Shown: positions 21,801 to 27,929 of the stretch, piece by piece
Layout of the letters: every line of letters begins with the position of its first letter
Position numbering within the stretch: position 1 is the first letter of the stretch
Source: Azospirillum formosense
GTDB lineage: Bacteria; Pseudomonadota; Alphaproteobacteria; Azospirillales; Azospirillaceae
Assembly (NCBI RefSeq): GCF_040500525.1
Contig: NZ_CP159404.1
Location: 749,370 to 813,369, forward strand
Direction of reading: 5' to 3'
DNA length: 64,000 bases
Made by a program: the position numbers and the translations under genes
Notes under the pieces: model-generated
What the model was told of the DNA's origin: nothing
Database searches by the model: none
The model's input: the letters and a program-made list of their open reading frames with translations, nothing else

Positions 21801-24731
21801 CGTGGTCGCGGTGATGTCGGACGCCGTGCCGTTCGCCGTGACGGCGATGCTGCTGGTCCCGTTGGCGCTGGTGATCGTCCCGATGGTGGTGGTGCCGCCG
21901 GTGGTGATCGCGACGTCGCCGTTGGTCGAGACGATGGAGCCCAGCACCGCCGAGCCCGACGTGGCCAGGAAGACGCCCCCCGCGCCGGAGGTGGCGTCGA
22001 TGTTGTAGGAACCGGCGGTCAGTGCCGTGCCGCTGGTGCCGATGCTGCCGGCGGCGTTCAGGACGAGGCTGTAGGAACTGATGGTGGTCGAGGCGTCGGC
22101 ATCGTTCAGGATGCTGCCGCCGCTGCTGGTCAGGGTCAGCGTGTTGCCGCCGCTGGACACCGCGCCGACCGTCAGGTTGCCGGTGGCCGCGACGGTGGTG
22201 GCGCCGCCGCTGGTCACGCTGGCCAGCGTCAGCGCGCCGGTGTTCGACAGATGGAGTCCGCCGCTGCCGGTCGTCGCGGTGAGGCTGCCGCCGGCGGTGT
22301 TCAGCGCCTGAAGCGACGTGCCGATGGCGCCGTTGTTGCCCGCGGAGCCGTGGGCCGTCAGCGTCAGCGCGCCGCCGGTCAGCAGGCTCGCCCCGGTGCC
22401 GGTGATGTTGCCGGCGGTGCTGGTCAGCGCGACGGACCCCGCTCCGGCGCTGACCGTGCCGACCTGGATGTCACGGTCGCTGCGGAAGGCGAAGCTGTTC
22501 AGCCCGCCGGTCTGGCCGATCGTGTCGAGCGCGGTGCCCCCGGCCGAGTCGGTGACGGTGAAGGTCAGGCCCGTGGAGGCCACGAAGAACTGGCTGTTGA
22601 CCCCGGCCGCCCGGTGCGTGCTGGTGACGGAGAGGTCGGTCAGCGTCCGGTCGTTGGTGACGAACAGGTTGCCGCCGGTGACCAGGGAGAGCTGGGTGCT
22701 GCTGGTCGACACCGCCGCGCCCGCGGCGCCGATGTCGCTGCCGGCGGTCAGGGTGATCGGGCCGCCAACGATGCGGCCGGCGTCCAGCGCGCTCAGCGAC
22801 CCGCTCTGGGCGCTGACCGAGACCACCCCGGCGCTCCCCGAGGCCGGCGTGGTGTCGATCAGGTTGGCGAGCTGGACGTTGTTGGTGGCCGTCAGCCGCA
22901 CCGCGCCGCCACGGGTGGTCAGCTTGCCGATGTTGGTCAGGCTGCTGGCCATGCCGTTGGCTTCCAGCACGATGTCGCCGCCGTTGGTGCGGATCTCGTA
23001 GCTGGCGTCGGTGAAGGCGATGCCGCTGCTGGTCAGCGACCGCAGGGTGAAGCTGTGGCCCGTCGTGGTCTGGAGGTCGAGGCTGGTCTCCACCGTGATG
23101 AGGCCCGACGCCTCCAGCACGATGTTCGCGTTGCCGGCGATGCTCTCCAGCACCTGCTTCGACACCGTGTTGACGGCGTTGCCGCTGCCCAGGTTGGGAT
23201 CGTTGACGCCGATCGTGCCGTCCGCCGCGGCGCCGTCCTGGCTGCCGCCGGCGGAGCTGACGATGCGCAGGCTTTCCGGGTCGAGCAGGAAGGTGCCGGC
23301 CGCGCCCTTGGGCGCGGTCAGGTCGACGCTGCCGGTCAGCGAGATGTCCTTGTGGCTGGAGACCTCGGCGAAGCCGCCGTCGCCGCCCTCCGCGCCGCCG
23401 CGGGCCGAGATTTTACCAGCGTGTTTTGTGCTTTTCTGCGACAGCACCGTCACGCTGCCGCCCTTGCCGGACTTCACGGCGTCGGCGGACAGGGTGGCGC
23501 CGGCCTCGACCGTCACCTTGTCCGACCAGGTGCCGGAGCGGCCCGTCTTGCTGCCGATGGCGACCTCGCCGCCGCCCTTGCTGCCGGAGGCGTCGACGCG
23601 GGCGTTCTTCTTCACGGCGATCTCGGCGCCGGTGGCGACGACGGTGCCGCCGGTCTGCCCCTCTCCGCGCCCGCTGGCGTCGACGGTGCCGCCGATGTTG
23701 ACCTTGCCGGTGTCGCCGCCCGACAGGACGATCTTGCCGTTGGCGCTGCCGACCGAGGTGGCCTTGATGACGCCGTCGGTGTTGATGACGTTGTCGATCA
23801 CGCCCTTCACGGCGCGCGCCGACAGGGTGACGCTGCCGCCCTCGGCGGCGATCTCGCCGGAATTGACGACCAGCGCCGCGACCGGCTTGCCGTCCGCGTC
23901 CTTCGCCACCGTCTTGACGGCGGAGCTGGCGTCGAAACTGATCAGCCCGTCGCCGTGGAAGTCGAGCGTGAAGGTCTCGGCACCGCCCAGCGCGACCTTG
24001 CCGAGCTTGGCCCGGATGACGCCGGAGTTGCGGACGTGCGGGGCCACCAGGGCGGCCAGGCCGCTGTCCTTGACGGTGATGTCGCCCTCGTTCACCACCA
24101 TGGCGTTGGGCTTGGTGGAGGCCTGGTCGAACTGGTACTTGCCCGCCATGAAGTTGGCGTCGGAGATGTTGGCGGTGGTCGCCACCAGCCCGCCGACGTC
24201 CACCTTCGCCCCGGCGCCGATCACCACGCCGTTGGGGTTGACCAGCATGACCGTGCCGTTGGCCGACAGGCTGCCCATGATCTTGGACGGGTCGTTGCCG
24301 GTGACCCGGTTCAGCGTGACGCTGGAGGCCGAGGGCTGCTGGAAGGTGACCTTCTCACCGGCGTCGATGCTGAAGGACTTCCAGTTGATGATGGCCTTGT
24401 CGGTGGACTGCAGGATCTCCATCGACTTCGGGGTCGTCGACTGGATGGTCGCCGCGCCCGCGGTGACGGTGCCCTCCAGCGGGTTGGCGTAGGCCGCACC
24501 GGCGAACAGGGTGGACAGCGCCACGCCGATCACGCTGCGCAGCGCCAGCCGCGCGAAGTCGATGCCCCCCTTGGCCTTCGCCGCGCGGCGCTGGCGCCGG
24601 GTGCCGACGCCGCGCTGGGGCGCCTCCGTCGCGGACGACAGCAGCAGCCGCTGGCGCAGCGTCTGGCGGTGGCGCCGCGCGCCGGGAATCTCGGTGATGC
24701 CGGAGGTGGTGGTGACGTTGCCCTTGCCCAT
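6828..24731 (-). CDS. Giant filamentous-haemagglutinin-type exoprotein (TpsA of a two-partner secretion system)
   Basis: One uninterrupted frame of 5,967 residues. Residues 1-82 form a long basic N-region plus hydrophobic core (RSVIGVALSTLFAGAAYA), an extended signal peptide. The TPS secretion domain follows (about 83-330) with the diagnostic NPNG motif at 165-168. The rest is beta-helix-type repeat sequence rich in Thr, Ser, Gly, Ala and Val and almost without Cys, expected to form a long surface fibre. Residues about 3860-5165 hold 14 regular 92-residue repeats. The C-terminus ends in short PEVLT-type repeats and a charged tail, with no autotransporter barrel. It is 21 bp downstream of its tpsB partner. 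A role in adhesion or biofilm is likely; contact-dependent toxicity is not supported, as no toxin domain is visible. Confidence 0.95.
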   Translation of the reverse strand: MGKGNVTTTSGITEIPGARRHRQTLRQRLLLSSATEAPQRGVGTRRQRRAAKAKGGIDFARLALRSVIGVALSTLFAGAAYANPLEGTVTAGAATIQSTTPKSMEILQSTDKAIINWKSFSIDAGEKVTFQQPSASSVTLNRVTGNDPSKIMGSLSANGTVMLVNPNGVVIGAGAKVDVGGLVATTANISDANFMAGKYQFDQASTKPNAMVVNEGDITVKDSGLAALVAPHVRNSGVIRAKLGKVALGGAETFTLDFHGDGLISFDASSAVKTVAKDADGKPVAALVVNSGEIAAEGGSVTLSARAVKGVIDNVINTDGVIKATSVGSANGKIVLSGGDTGKVNIGGTVDASGRGEGQTGGTVVATGAEIAVKKNARVDASGSKGGGEVAIGSKTGRSGTWSDKVTVEAGATLSADAVKSGKGGSVTVLSQKSTKHAGKISARGGAEGGDGGFAEVSSHKDISLTGSVDLTAPKGAAGTFLLDPESLRIVSSAGGSQDGAAADGTIGVNDPNLGSGNAVNTVSKQVLESIAGNANIVLEASGLITVETSLDLQTTTGHSFTLRSLTSSGIAFTDASYEIRTNGGDIVLEANGMASSLTNIGKLTTRGGAVRLTATNNVQLANLIDTTPASGSAGVVSVSAQSGSLSALDAGRIVGGPITLTAGSDIGAAGAAVSTSSTQLSLVTGGNLFVTNDRTLTDLSVTSTHRAAGVNSQFFVASTGLTFTVTDSAGGTALDTIGQTGGLNSFAFRSDRDIQVGTVSAGAGSVALTSTAGNITGTGASLLTGGALTLTAHGSAGNNGAIGTSLQALNTAGGSLTATTGSGGLHLSNTGALTLASVTSGGATTVAATGNLTVGAVSSGGNTLTLTSSGGSILNDADASTTISSYSLVLNAAGSIGTSGTALTAGSYNIDATSGAGGVFLATSGSAVLGSIVSTNGDVAITTGGTTTIGTITSANGTSSIAVTANGTASDITATTVNAGANGNVTLTTANGSITALSGTITGDNVTLAAGGSTSTVMVNTAAKRLTVTNDAGNVTVMQTGAVTVDSITSTGTSVSLTVTGGGATLGTIKASNSGAISVTAAGGAILGKDASNRLSAGAISLSTDGAIGSLGTHLRTSTGSLTLSNVGDLYLDNSGVILTGLAITNRHVNGNGNALQLTSEYFNFEVNDNGTSTILEAIGSPKLKTLSFNSDANLIVGDLATVGVGGTVTLTSTAGHIRDDGSLNTRINADAVTLSAVAGSLGDANAPLALNATKLTLTTGGDLHVTNLSDMAELTVTSTHADTTVVNSYSITAPNFAFDLTDDATNGYLLRTLVDTTGQIFSFKGDRDIRLGRVDLTYKNGVLPDNGTPSPSEIYSIFNAETTNGSILDDGSKTTVVLAGSVNLKASKAIGSATGTEYLDIVTPVLNASASDGGIYVTLPTSTGVDNHKNLITLGSRFFSAANNPIVVTATWGDIAFGSNFSSSASSDITVTATHGSILNPNSGGLRASDTGTVTLTAGKNIGSSDKAVSAQAGTVVATAGGSIWLGLGTGPTALGSLTAGGDITVTKSNSVMTVGSVNANNGTGTVSLTNSSGSIQDDSDNTTVIAAGKVILNAGGSVGGTNALNLSTANLSITTGGSIGVTNTMALTDLTLTRGSYSGGTIGISTITGQVFTLSDSSSQSTIQTVTSTTPLNFAFNSSRSVKVGTVNVGAGGSVAIVSSNGVTNTGNGSKITAGKVSLEAGTGSSIGDSTLYGAINLDTGDLSVTAGRNIHVDNNGRAFNRLAITSTNATTTESTFSIGSTGAQIYTLVDNGTKFGIDIASAQNSNFSFTGMKKIEVNNISAAGGSVSLTTAGGGENSTITMVGAGTITASAVTLSANGTGTNGGSIGTSTRAVKTAASSLTLVSNGNLYINNSNTALTALDVTVTNKSTTSTGTYQFDNLGTGRSFTVIDATGYQMLTLSTPNGQSMDLRYSVDRSIMVNGITAGSNSTGSVTLISTGSATGATAGPSINGVGTITAGSVSLTATGYNGNVGGYGTVMTNTKKLAVASAGNVLVSNSTTLTDLTLDLRHNKAGGGANSYVISSTGLTATFSDATTQEGLTVTNVTQSGLKLNISNDKALQIVKIDVGNSGTVDLTANAGTSAINASNSSGAAITAGSLALKATSVGHANGSGSYFTTQVGTLSADLTGSLTLSNSGSLTLKDVKAGYSADIKVTNNGSLLQSGTKPLSADKVKLTVEGGSIGASGTPLLTETRTLEVIAGRNVYLTNSADLHTLNLDVRHASSGTQNAYDIRSEGLTFALTDTNTGSQYTLGSVVDASGLDFSFKSDNSVTLGTINGGLARSVAIETTGTGKNILSNGSSMVTAGTVALTATGGIGQAGSSSNHIATMADTLALTTATDAFVDNGKDLTALSLTSSRTTGAGTYQITAPQLVFTLTDDGTTTTLSQLTDTTGLAFTLDTQHALSIGTLNVQNWGTVNLTSAGAITGAASATAGNPANRITAGTATLSSAAAVGSASNNIHLSASSATFNVKGDLYVESDTRIGTLKINSTSSSINNRTYSLNSVGTSGSAIALNGAENALQTVLSTLNDASGVRFTFNTHRQLVIGGLDVGKTGTIALVAAPGIIGVGHSVLKINAAVTELSASSGAVGSTGGQFIGITTGNLMVSANNGAVIRLHGPTVIDSMMMGGALDLTNSTGDIALGTISMNGANAYIDNQGGSILSGTISGSNLVNLTATGSIGNVSAISTQAYSTSTTLTASAAGSIAVSEGKSLIAQSVVSTGGGAITLSTGSSGTNLLTAGTITTTGKVSLTSHDGNIRANSGNLVSGGSVELSAIKGAIADTGSTLNVATTDLTIKTPGTFKIADTLDLAKLTIDRTPSTGTTTSGTMSLTATNLNWNVTDSSGTTTFTTLTDSTGLDFTFKAPGAIAIGTVDTGTSSTVSLTATGNSATAGNITAVNNSSTITAGSLKLDAHPKVNEQGNSSAIGSAATALGMNVSSLTASSGSGGLFVKNAAGLNLSSITTGGALTVIAATGDLTVSNLSYDSSKALTLTATAGRILSGGSSLSLGSGSATLTAGAGIGTADSAFKVSTSSTGALTTNVTGAGGVYLDIAGSLTGGLSAAVNNGPVVVTGSGNITLTNVAIATDAAGNSIAVTSTNGSITAGTVTAGANNGSVTLSATGNGGKILAANGGSAVTGKTVALNGAGGIGTSSARVGVGGAQVQVNGGSGDIYLSTTGATALAYAATTGGKIDVLAGDRLQVVSASTGGGAVTISSTALDADIIAGSINAGSGAVTLSSAGGGVYDDGLAETRIVGGSVSLTGGKGVGTSSRSVQTTTPSLTLASANGSVYVTDDTVAGVAVASATASNGSVTIASAGTMTVQTVSANTTSGAVALTAAGSILGSGSGTHVTGHSASLTATGGSIGVVTDNATGAGTPIKMNVSSLTGLTATGTTPVISIDNINSAALTLTNNLVTLGAGGSAYIRTAGNLNASAGLSMTSGNLLLQSGGVLTLPTTAINLGTGALTLKGATDVVAAGASPRTLSITAGSLIFVSGSNGGNTTLNTTVGTIDASLTGSGKSLTVNNTGTLTAATLGANGTVTATSTTGMTATSVTGVGTVGLIVTSGDLTVGTVNAGPTGTITLSAAAGSLLTGNGTSLTGGALNLISGTGIGTSTTAFNSTIANVSAMVGGTGGIYLSGASFTLGNLSTFNGDISVTATGAISDGNATTGIVAGGSGAISLVSTGGAISLTKTVSSTGPDATRASVTMQAASIGLGTVVSTGAQTYTGDTTLGGTLTGKSVTVTGNLTLSGANRSVTATGGDLSVTGTLNGGGYGASLNAAQGGVTLGGAASNLAYLSATAGTIGLRAVTTAGAQTYTGATSLQGAYATGNGAFTVTGATTLAGGTTVNSGSGNVLFSGAVNGANSLVITSSGATQFSSAVGGTTALTSLTIDAGGTASVKSVSTTGGQTYSGTVTLDGTYTTGAVFSAIGAVTLAGNTTVDGTSSVVFMNTVDGAYALAVNNQGMAQFNGAVGGTTALASLTTDAGGTSSVKSVTTTGAQTYNDAVTLNGTYNTGSGAFTANAATTLAGATTVNGGAVLFAGAVDGAYALAVNSKAATQFSGTVGGTTALASLTTDAGGTTSLKSVTTTGAQTYNDAVTLNGTYATTNGAFTANGAATLAGGTTVNGGSSVLFAGTVDGPYALAVNSKSTTTFTGTVGGTTALASLTTDAGGTTSLKSVTTTGAQTYNDAVTLDGTYTGGTVTANAAATLGGATTVNAGTATFNGTVNGAQALTIAGTGTTQFNAAVGGTTALASLTTDAGATTSFLNVTTTGAQTHNAATTLNGTYSAGGAFTANGAVTLAGDTTVNGGSSVLFTGTVDGAYALAVNNKSTTTFTGTVGGTTALASLTTDAGGTSSLKSVTTTGAQTYNDAVTLNGTYATTNGAFTVNGAATLAGDTTVNGGSSVLFAGTVDGAQALVINSKAATQFSGTVGGTTALASLTTDAGGTTSLKSVTTTGGQTYSDAVTLDGTYTGGSFTANGAATLAGDTTVNGGSSVLFAGTVDGAHALAVNSKAATQFSGTVGGTTALASLTTDAGGTTSLRNVITTGVQTYNDAVTLNGLYSAGNTFTVNGAATLGGATTVYGGSSVLFAGTVDGAQALAINNKGTTTFTGTVGGTVGGTTALASLTTDSTSTSLKSVTTTGAQTYNNVVTLDGTYTGGTFTTNAAATLGGATTVNAGTATFNGTVNGAQALTIAGTGTAQFNAAVGGSTALASLTTNAGATVSLLNVTTTGAQTHNATTTLNGTYSSANSPITFNGATTLAGTTTVDAGYGTITFNGTVNGAQALTATSTGAMVFNAAVGGTTALASLTTGTGYTSLVNVTTAGGQSYGGETSLMGTYATGNGAFTVAGPATLAGATTVDAGSGAVTFNGTVNGAQALAINGSGATRFNAAVGDTTALASLITDADGSTSLTSVTTSGAQTYNDATTLNGTYSSANSPITFNGATTLAGTTTVDAGYGTITFNGTVNGAQALTATSTGAMVFNAAVGGTTALASLTTGTGYTSLVNVTTAGGQSYGGETSLMGTYATGNGAFTVAGPATLAGATTVDAGSGAVTFNGTVNGAQALAINGSGATRFNAAVGDTTALASLITDADGSTSLTSVTTSGAQTYNDAVTLNGAYRAGTVFTAAKAVTLGGDSRITGTGGIVLASTLDGGRALTLTSGAGDILLGGAVGGTSRLGALTVNGGGTTTIAGAVKAASVATDATGITILNGGSVDTTGTQSYADAVTLGADTVLTGTQLSLSGGLDAAAAGRQGLVIAGNAAITGTLGTRQALAALTVNGDTLLTGATAVTSGAQTYGGAVRLAGAPSVLTGTGITFAGTLDGGQTLTVNSGSADAVFAGVVGGTERLGALAVNSAGQTRFAQSVRAASVVTDAAGTLALNGGSVDTTGTQTYGERAVLGSDTRLTGRTIVLAGGLDAATRGGQGLTIAGDAVVNGAVGGTQALSRLSVTGTAALNGGAVTTLAEQSYNGAVTLGTDTVLTGGTVSLRNGGNAANGGAQALTVEGDAVLAGVFGETGALRQIAVNGGTRLDGAAVTTAGAQRFGGALTVAGASALTSTGGDLVFGGTVDSANRSALSLNGASIRAAGDIGASGLMGDVTVRTSGGVFYDGAVTVRSLTQTTGGESRFAKALTATGTDGLRLTGAGFTFGAAVNSAGSLALVTTDAAGAVTFGRDATVVTEGGFTQSGGSGIVLPASITAKTGPITLGAVASLPDGRASIAAGGPITMAGLQGKATMLTMASDGGALLIGQETGTALQKIDVLSLTVPKAGSALMFGTVAGKTDALAASAIDSPLRATPYFINNTPWGPTEQVSRVAATVVVVVPVPSTPGVTSLFTGTVGSAGLTPNALAAYAAPQVLTLAGTTPTLTGAGTQPEVLTGSGVGGSAGAGTAPGTTRAGAQPEVLTNGNQQTEKEEAR
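9237..13190 (-). repeat. Array of about 14 tandem 92-residue (about 276-bp) repeats within tpsA
   Basis: The protein pattern TTALASLTTDAGGT...VTTTGAQTYNDAVTLNGTY...TLAG.TTVNGGSSVLFAGTVDGA.AL recurs 14 times with a period near 92 residues. Copies differ by scattered substitutions and small indels, for example a doubled TVGG unit near 10735-10760. The strong DNA-level similarity implies recent expansion by recombination, so copy number probably varies between strains and may be collapsed in short-read assemblies. Confidence 0.9.
9250..10371 (-). repeat. Nearly perfect 561-bp tandem duplication in tpsA
   Basis: Bases 9250-9810 and 9811-10371 are head-to-tail copies, each containing two 92-93-residue repeat units. 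In a visual comparison I found one clear difference (AACGCGCC near 9492 against AAGGCGCC near 10053, giving Asn versus Lys in another reading). The unit is a multiple of three, so the frame is kept. This is the youngest repeat expansion in the gene. Confidence 0.88.
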
Positions 24732-24752
24732 GTCCTGTATCCCCCGGCCCTA

Positions 24753-26456
24753 TCAGTATTGCGCAGTGATGTTGAAGAAGACCCGCATGTCCTTGTCGCC
24801 CTCGGTCGCGACGCGGCGGGTCAGAGGCTTGTCGATCTCAAGCGTCGCGAACAGCCTCTCGACGAGGCTCGCGCGCACGCCGCCGCCCACGGAGACCAGG
24901 GAATTGCGGCTGTTCTGCTCCAGGCTGGAGCGGTTCCACACCTCGCCGCCATCGACGAAGCCGTAGATCTGGACGGCCTGCGCGAAGGCGTTGTCCGGCA
25001 CCACCGGCGTGTAGCGCAGTTCCAGCGACCCGGCCCAGCCGCTGTCGCCGGAGATCTCGCCCTCGTCGAAGGCGCGGCCGTAGCTCGGTCCGCCCAGCGC
25101 GATCTGCTCGCTGGCCAGCAGCGGCGTGCCGGCGGCCTGCATGGTGGCCGTCGCCAGGATGCTGAAGTTGGCGGGCAGCTGCTGAACGCGGGTGATGTCG
25201 GCGGTGAGCTTGGTGAAGTCGCTGCGCCCGCGCTCGCGCGACGCGTAGGCGGAGCCCAGCTTCGTCGCGTCGAGGATGTCCAGCCCCTGGTGCACGAGGC
25301 CGCGCACCGCGGTGATGCCGTCCCAATTGTCGGTCCGGTCGTAGCTGAAGCCGCCGCGCAGGATGCGCAGGCGGTCGCGGTTGAAGCGGTCGCCGGAAAT
25401 GTCGGTGTTCACGTCGCGGTATTCGAACTCGCCCACGGCGCGGAGATTCTCCAGGCGCGAGCGGATCACCGGATAGCTGAGCGTGCCCACGCCCGCCGCC
25501 ACCCAGCTTTCCACGTCCAGGGGGTCCAGCGTCAGGCCGGGCCGCGACTTGGAGTAGGAGCCGGTGGCCGAGAAGGTCAGCCCGTCGCCGGTCACCAGCG
25601 CCTGGTAGCCGGCGCCGACCGACCAGGCCCGCGACGCCGGAGAGGACACGCGCCCGCTGATGTTCACCGTGTCGGCGTTCGGCCCGAAGGAGTTCAGCGC
25701 CGCCGTCGCGGTCGTCTGGGCGGTGCCGAGATAGGGGGTGTTGCGGTTGCTGACCGACACCAGGGCGTCCACCGCCTTGCGGTCCGTCTTCACCACCACC
25801 ACCGACGCGCCGAGCGTGTCCGGCGACGGCTCCAGGCTTGCGCGCACGGACAGGCCGGCGAGGTCGTTCGCCAGGAGAAGGCGGCGCTCGACCTCGGCGA
25901 CGTTGATCGGCTTGACGCCGCGCAGCGGCTCCACCAGCCGCTTCACCGCGGCCAGCGCGGGGCCGATGTCGTCGGGATAGGTGATGTCGGAGACGAAGCC
26001 CTCGACCACCTGGAGGCGGAAGGTGCCGTCCTCGATCGTCTGGGCCGGAACGATGACCCGGCTGGTGACGAAGCCGTCGTTGCGGTAGCGGAACTCGATG
26101 TCGTTGGCGATCTTGAACAGGTCCGCCACCGACACCTCACGGCCGAGCAGATCCTGATAGGCGGACTTCAGGCTGTCCTGGCTGTAGGCGGTGGCGCCCT
26201 CGATGGTGACGTCCCGCAACGTCAGGCGGTAGTTCTCGGCACCCGCCGGGGCTTCCGCCGCCGGCGCCTTCGGGACGGTCACCGCGCCGCCCGGCACGGA
26301 AGGCAGCGGCATCACGGGGCGGGGCGCCTCCGGCCGAGGCTCCGCGCCCGAAGGGAGTTGCGCCGGCAACTGTTGAGCGGATACCGGAACCGCAAGTCCA
26401 GCGATAATGGCGCTTGCCGCAACACATGCCCACCGAGACGCTTTTTTCTTATCCAT
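24753..26456 (-). CDS. TpsB-type outer-membrane transporter (ShlB/FhaC/HecB family)
   Basis: A 567-residue protein that exports TpsA through the outer membrane. From the ATG at 26456 there is a standard signal peptide (MDKKKASRWACVAASAIIAG...VSAQ). A Pro/Ala-rich linker follows, then POTRA repeats (YRLTLRDVTIEGATAYSQDSL and FRLQVVEGFVSDITY) and a 16-strand barrel with VRGLVHQGLDIL, LGGPSYGRAFDEGEISGDSGWAGSLELRY and GFVDGGEVWN, the conserved TpsB segments. It ends in Phe-Asn-Ile-Thr-Ala-Gln-Tyr, an aromatic outer-membrane C-terminus. An in-frame ATG at 26507 would add 17 residues before the signal peptide. It is the first gene of the tpsB-tpsA-sapC operon. Confidence 0.93.
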   Translation of the reverse strand: MDKKKASRWACVAASAIIAGLAVPVSAQQLPAQLPSGAEPRPEAPRPVMPLPSVPGGAVTVPKAPAAEAPAGAENYRLTLRDVTIEGATAYSQDSLKSAYQDLLGREVSVADLFKIANDIEFRYRNDGFVTSRVIVPAQTIEDGTFRLQVVEGFVSDITYPDDIGPALAAVKRLVEPLRGVKPINVAEVERRLLLANDLAGLSVRASLEPSPDTLGASVVVVKTDRKAVDALVSVSNRNTPYLGTAQTTATAALNSFGPNADTVNISGRVSSPASRAWSVGAGYQALVTGDGLTFSATGSYSKSRPGLTLDPLDVESWVAAGVGTLSYPVIRSRLENLRAVGEFEYRDVNTDISGDRFNRDRLRILRGGFSYDRTDNWDGITAVRGLVHQGLDILDATKLGSAYASRERGRSDFTKLTADITRVQQLPANFSILATATMQAAGTPLLASEQIALGGPSYGRAFDEGEISGDSGWAGSLELRYTPVVPDNAFAQAVQIYGFVDGGEVWNRSSLEQNSRNSLVSVGGGVRASLVERLFATLEIDKPLTRRVATEGDKDMRVFFNITAQY

Positions 26457-27064
26457 ATCTTTACTGCGGACAAGGATTGAAGAGGCGGCTTTGGTGGACA
26501 CGTTCATGGGGCCGATACCTTCGCGCGATGGTCGTTGCTAACTTTTTATTAACGAAGACCCCGTCGGATCTCCATCGGAGGTAGCCATTTCTACCATGCG
26601 ATTTCGGAGTGGGTGTTAGCCTTAGTTTGTCGGAATTTGTAACATTCACATCCCTGTCACGAGTGCTTCCGGAACGGGGAGCCGCAACTTGGCGTGGGGT
26701 GCCGGGCGCGCGCGCCCCATGGCGACGCACGGTCTTCGGCCCTGCCGCGAGGTTTGCCGGCGGCCGGTGGCGGCGTGGCACCCGGCCCCTTCGGCGGCAG
26801 GGGAAATACGGCGATGGGCAATGGGAAAAGGCGGTTCAGAAGACGACGCCTACGGCGGCGATCCCCGTGGGCGGTGCGCCAGCCTCTCCGGGGTCTGATC
26901 CGCTGCCGTGACCTTGAACGAATGCCGGACGACCGCAGCGTTGCGGTCGTCCGCAGAACCTTTCACCACCGGGTCTAGGCCGACGCACCGGACCTGGGAA
27001 AGGTTTCCGCGCCAACGGCGCGGGGCGGCGACGGACTCCTCACCGCCGCTTCAGGACGCCGTGC
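26457..27064. promoter_or_regulatory. Upstream region of the tpsB-tpsA operon
   Basis: About 600 bases without a credible gene. The part nearest tpsB (26530-26660) is markedly AT-rich for this genome, with AACTTTTTATTAACG near 26539-26553 and small dyads (GGTAG/CTACC at 26580-26595), and is the probable promoter and leader. I cannot assign a convincing -35/-10 pair. The far part (26700-27064) is GC-rich with a strong hairpin, described separately. Confidence 0.5.
26926..26953. terminator. Strong 12-bp stem-loop downstream of the TauD-like gene
   Basis: A perfect 12-bp stem (CGGACGACCGCA and its complement) with a 4-nt GCGT loop. It lies about 110 bases beyond the stop of the minus-strand dioxygenase gene. 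No T-run follows on either strand, so it may be a non-canonical terminator or an mRNA 3'-end stabiliser. Confidence 0.45.
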
Positions 27065-27919
27065 TCAGGCGGGAGTGGCGATCTGGGTCCGATGCATCCG
27101 CCGACGCTGGTGCTCGGGAAAGGGATCGCGGCGGTGCATGGTCCAGCGGTTGTCCCACATCACGAGGTCGCCGACCCGCCATTGGTGGTGCCAGGACAGT
27201 TCCGGACGCACCGCCGCCGCCCAGACCGCATCGAGCAGCGCCTCGCTCTCGGCCGGCGGCAGGCCGGGAATGCAGGCGTGCGGGCGGCGCCCCAGCAGCA
27301 ACGCCCTGCGCCCGGTTGCCGGATGGGCGATGACCAGCGGGTGCACCGTGCCCGGCGAGGTGGCGAGGTCGGTCGGGGGTGCGAAGCCCCGCCGCAGATA
27401 GCCGCCGCTGTTGGTGGTGCTGTCGTGTTTGATCGACAGCCCGTCGATCCGCCGCTTCAGCTCCTCCGGCAGCGCGTCGTGGGCGGCGAACATGCTGATG
27501 AATCCGGTGTCCCCGCCCTCCTCCGGCACCTCCAGCGCGTAGAGGCTGCTGGCGTAGGGCGGGGTCTCCAGATAGGTCATGTCGGCGTGCCAGACCGACT
27601 CCCCCGCCCCCAGCGCGCCGATGGGACGGCCCTGCTCCGTGACGTTGGAGATGACGTAGACCTCCTCGAAGCCCGGCGCGTGCAGCCGGCCATGCTCGGT
27701 GATCGGCGCCTTGTCGAGCGGCCCGAAATGGCCGGACACCCGGACGAGGTCGGCGTCGGAGAGCGTCTGGTCGCGGAACACCAGCACCAGATGGCGATCC
27801 AGCGCCGCGGCCAGCGCGGCGGCGGTGGCGCCGTCCAGCGGCCGCGACAGGTCGATGCCACGGATCTCGGCCCCCAGCGTGGCGGAGACCGGATGGGCGG
27901 TGAAGGCGGGGTGGTTCAT
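27065..27919 (-). CDS. TauD/TfdA-family Fe(II)/2-oxoglutarate dioxygenase
   Basis: A 284-residue cytoplasmic enzyme. The iron facial triad is visible as H111 and D113 (WHADMTYLETPP) and H262 (TMHRRD), with the 2-oxoglutarate-binding Arg in RRRMHRT (R277). Family members hydroxylate the carbon next to sulfonate (taurine to sulfite plus aldehyde), alkyl sulfates or aryloxyacids. This copy diverges from the second TauD at 46333 and sits directly after a sulfonate-type receptor gene with an 11-bp gap, so a sulfonate or sulfate-ester substrate is likely but cannot be specified. It is the last gene of the minus-strand sulfur locus. Confidence 0.9.
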   Translation of the reverse strand: MNHPAFTAHPVSATLGAEIRGIDLSRPLDGATAAALAAALDRHLVLVFRDQTLSDADLVRVSGHFGPLDKAPITEHGRLHAPGFEEVYVISNVTEQGRPIGALGAGESVWHADMTYLETPPYASSLYALEVPEEGGDTGFISMFAAHDALPEELKRRIDGLSIKHDSTTNSGGYLRRGFAPPTDLATSPGTVHPLVIAHPATGRRALLLGRRPHACIPGLPPAESEALLDAVWAAAVRPELSWHHQWRVGDLVMWDNRWTMHRRDPFPEHQRRRMHRTQIATPA

Positions 27920-27929
27920 GGGAACGCCC

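Noticed and set aside
6828..24731. CDI-type toxin at the C-terminus of TpsA with a following immunity gene
   Set aside because: The C-terminus is short PEVLT-like repeats with a charged tail, with no VENN-type motif or toxin domain; the next gene is SapC family, not an immunity-like protein.
14538..26480. A 3,980-codon open frame on the plus strand, antisense to tpsA and tpsB
   Set aside because: It mirrors the reading of a GC-rich, repeat-rich gene. The translation is Arg/Gly/Ala/His-rich without domains, whereas the minus strand encodes clear TPS, POTRA and barrel motifs.
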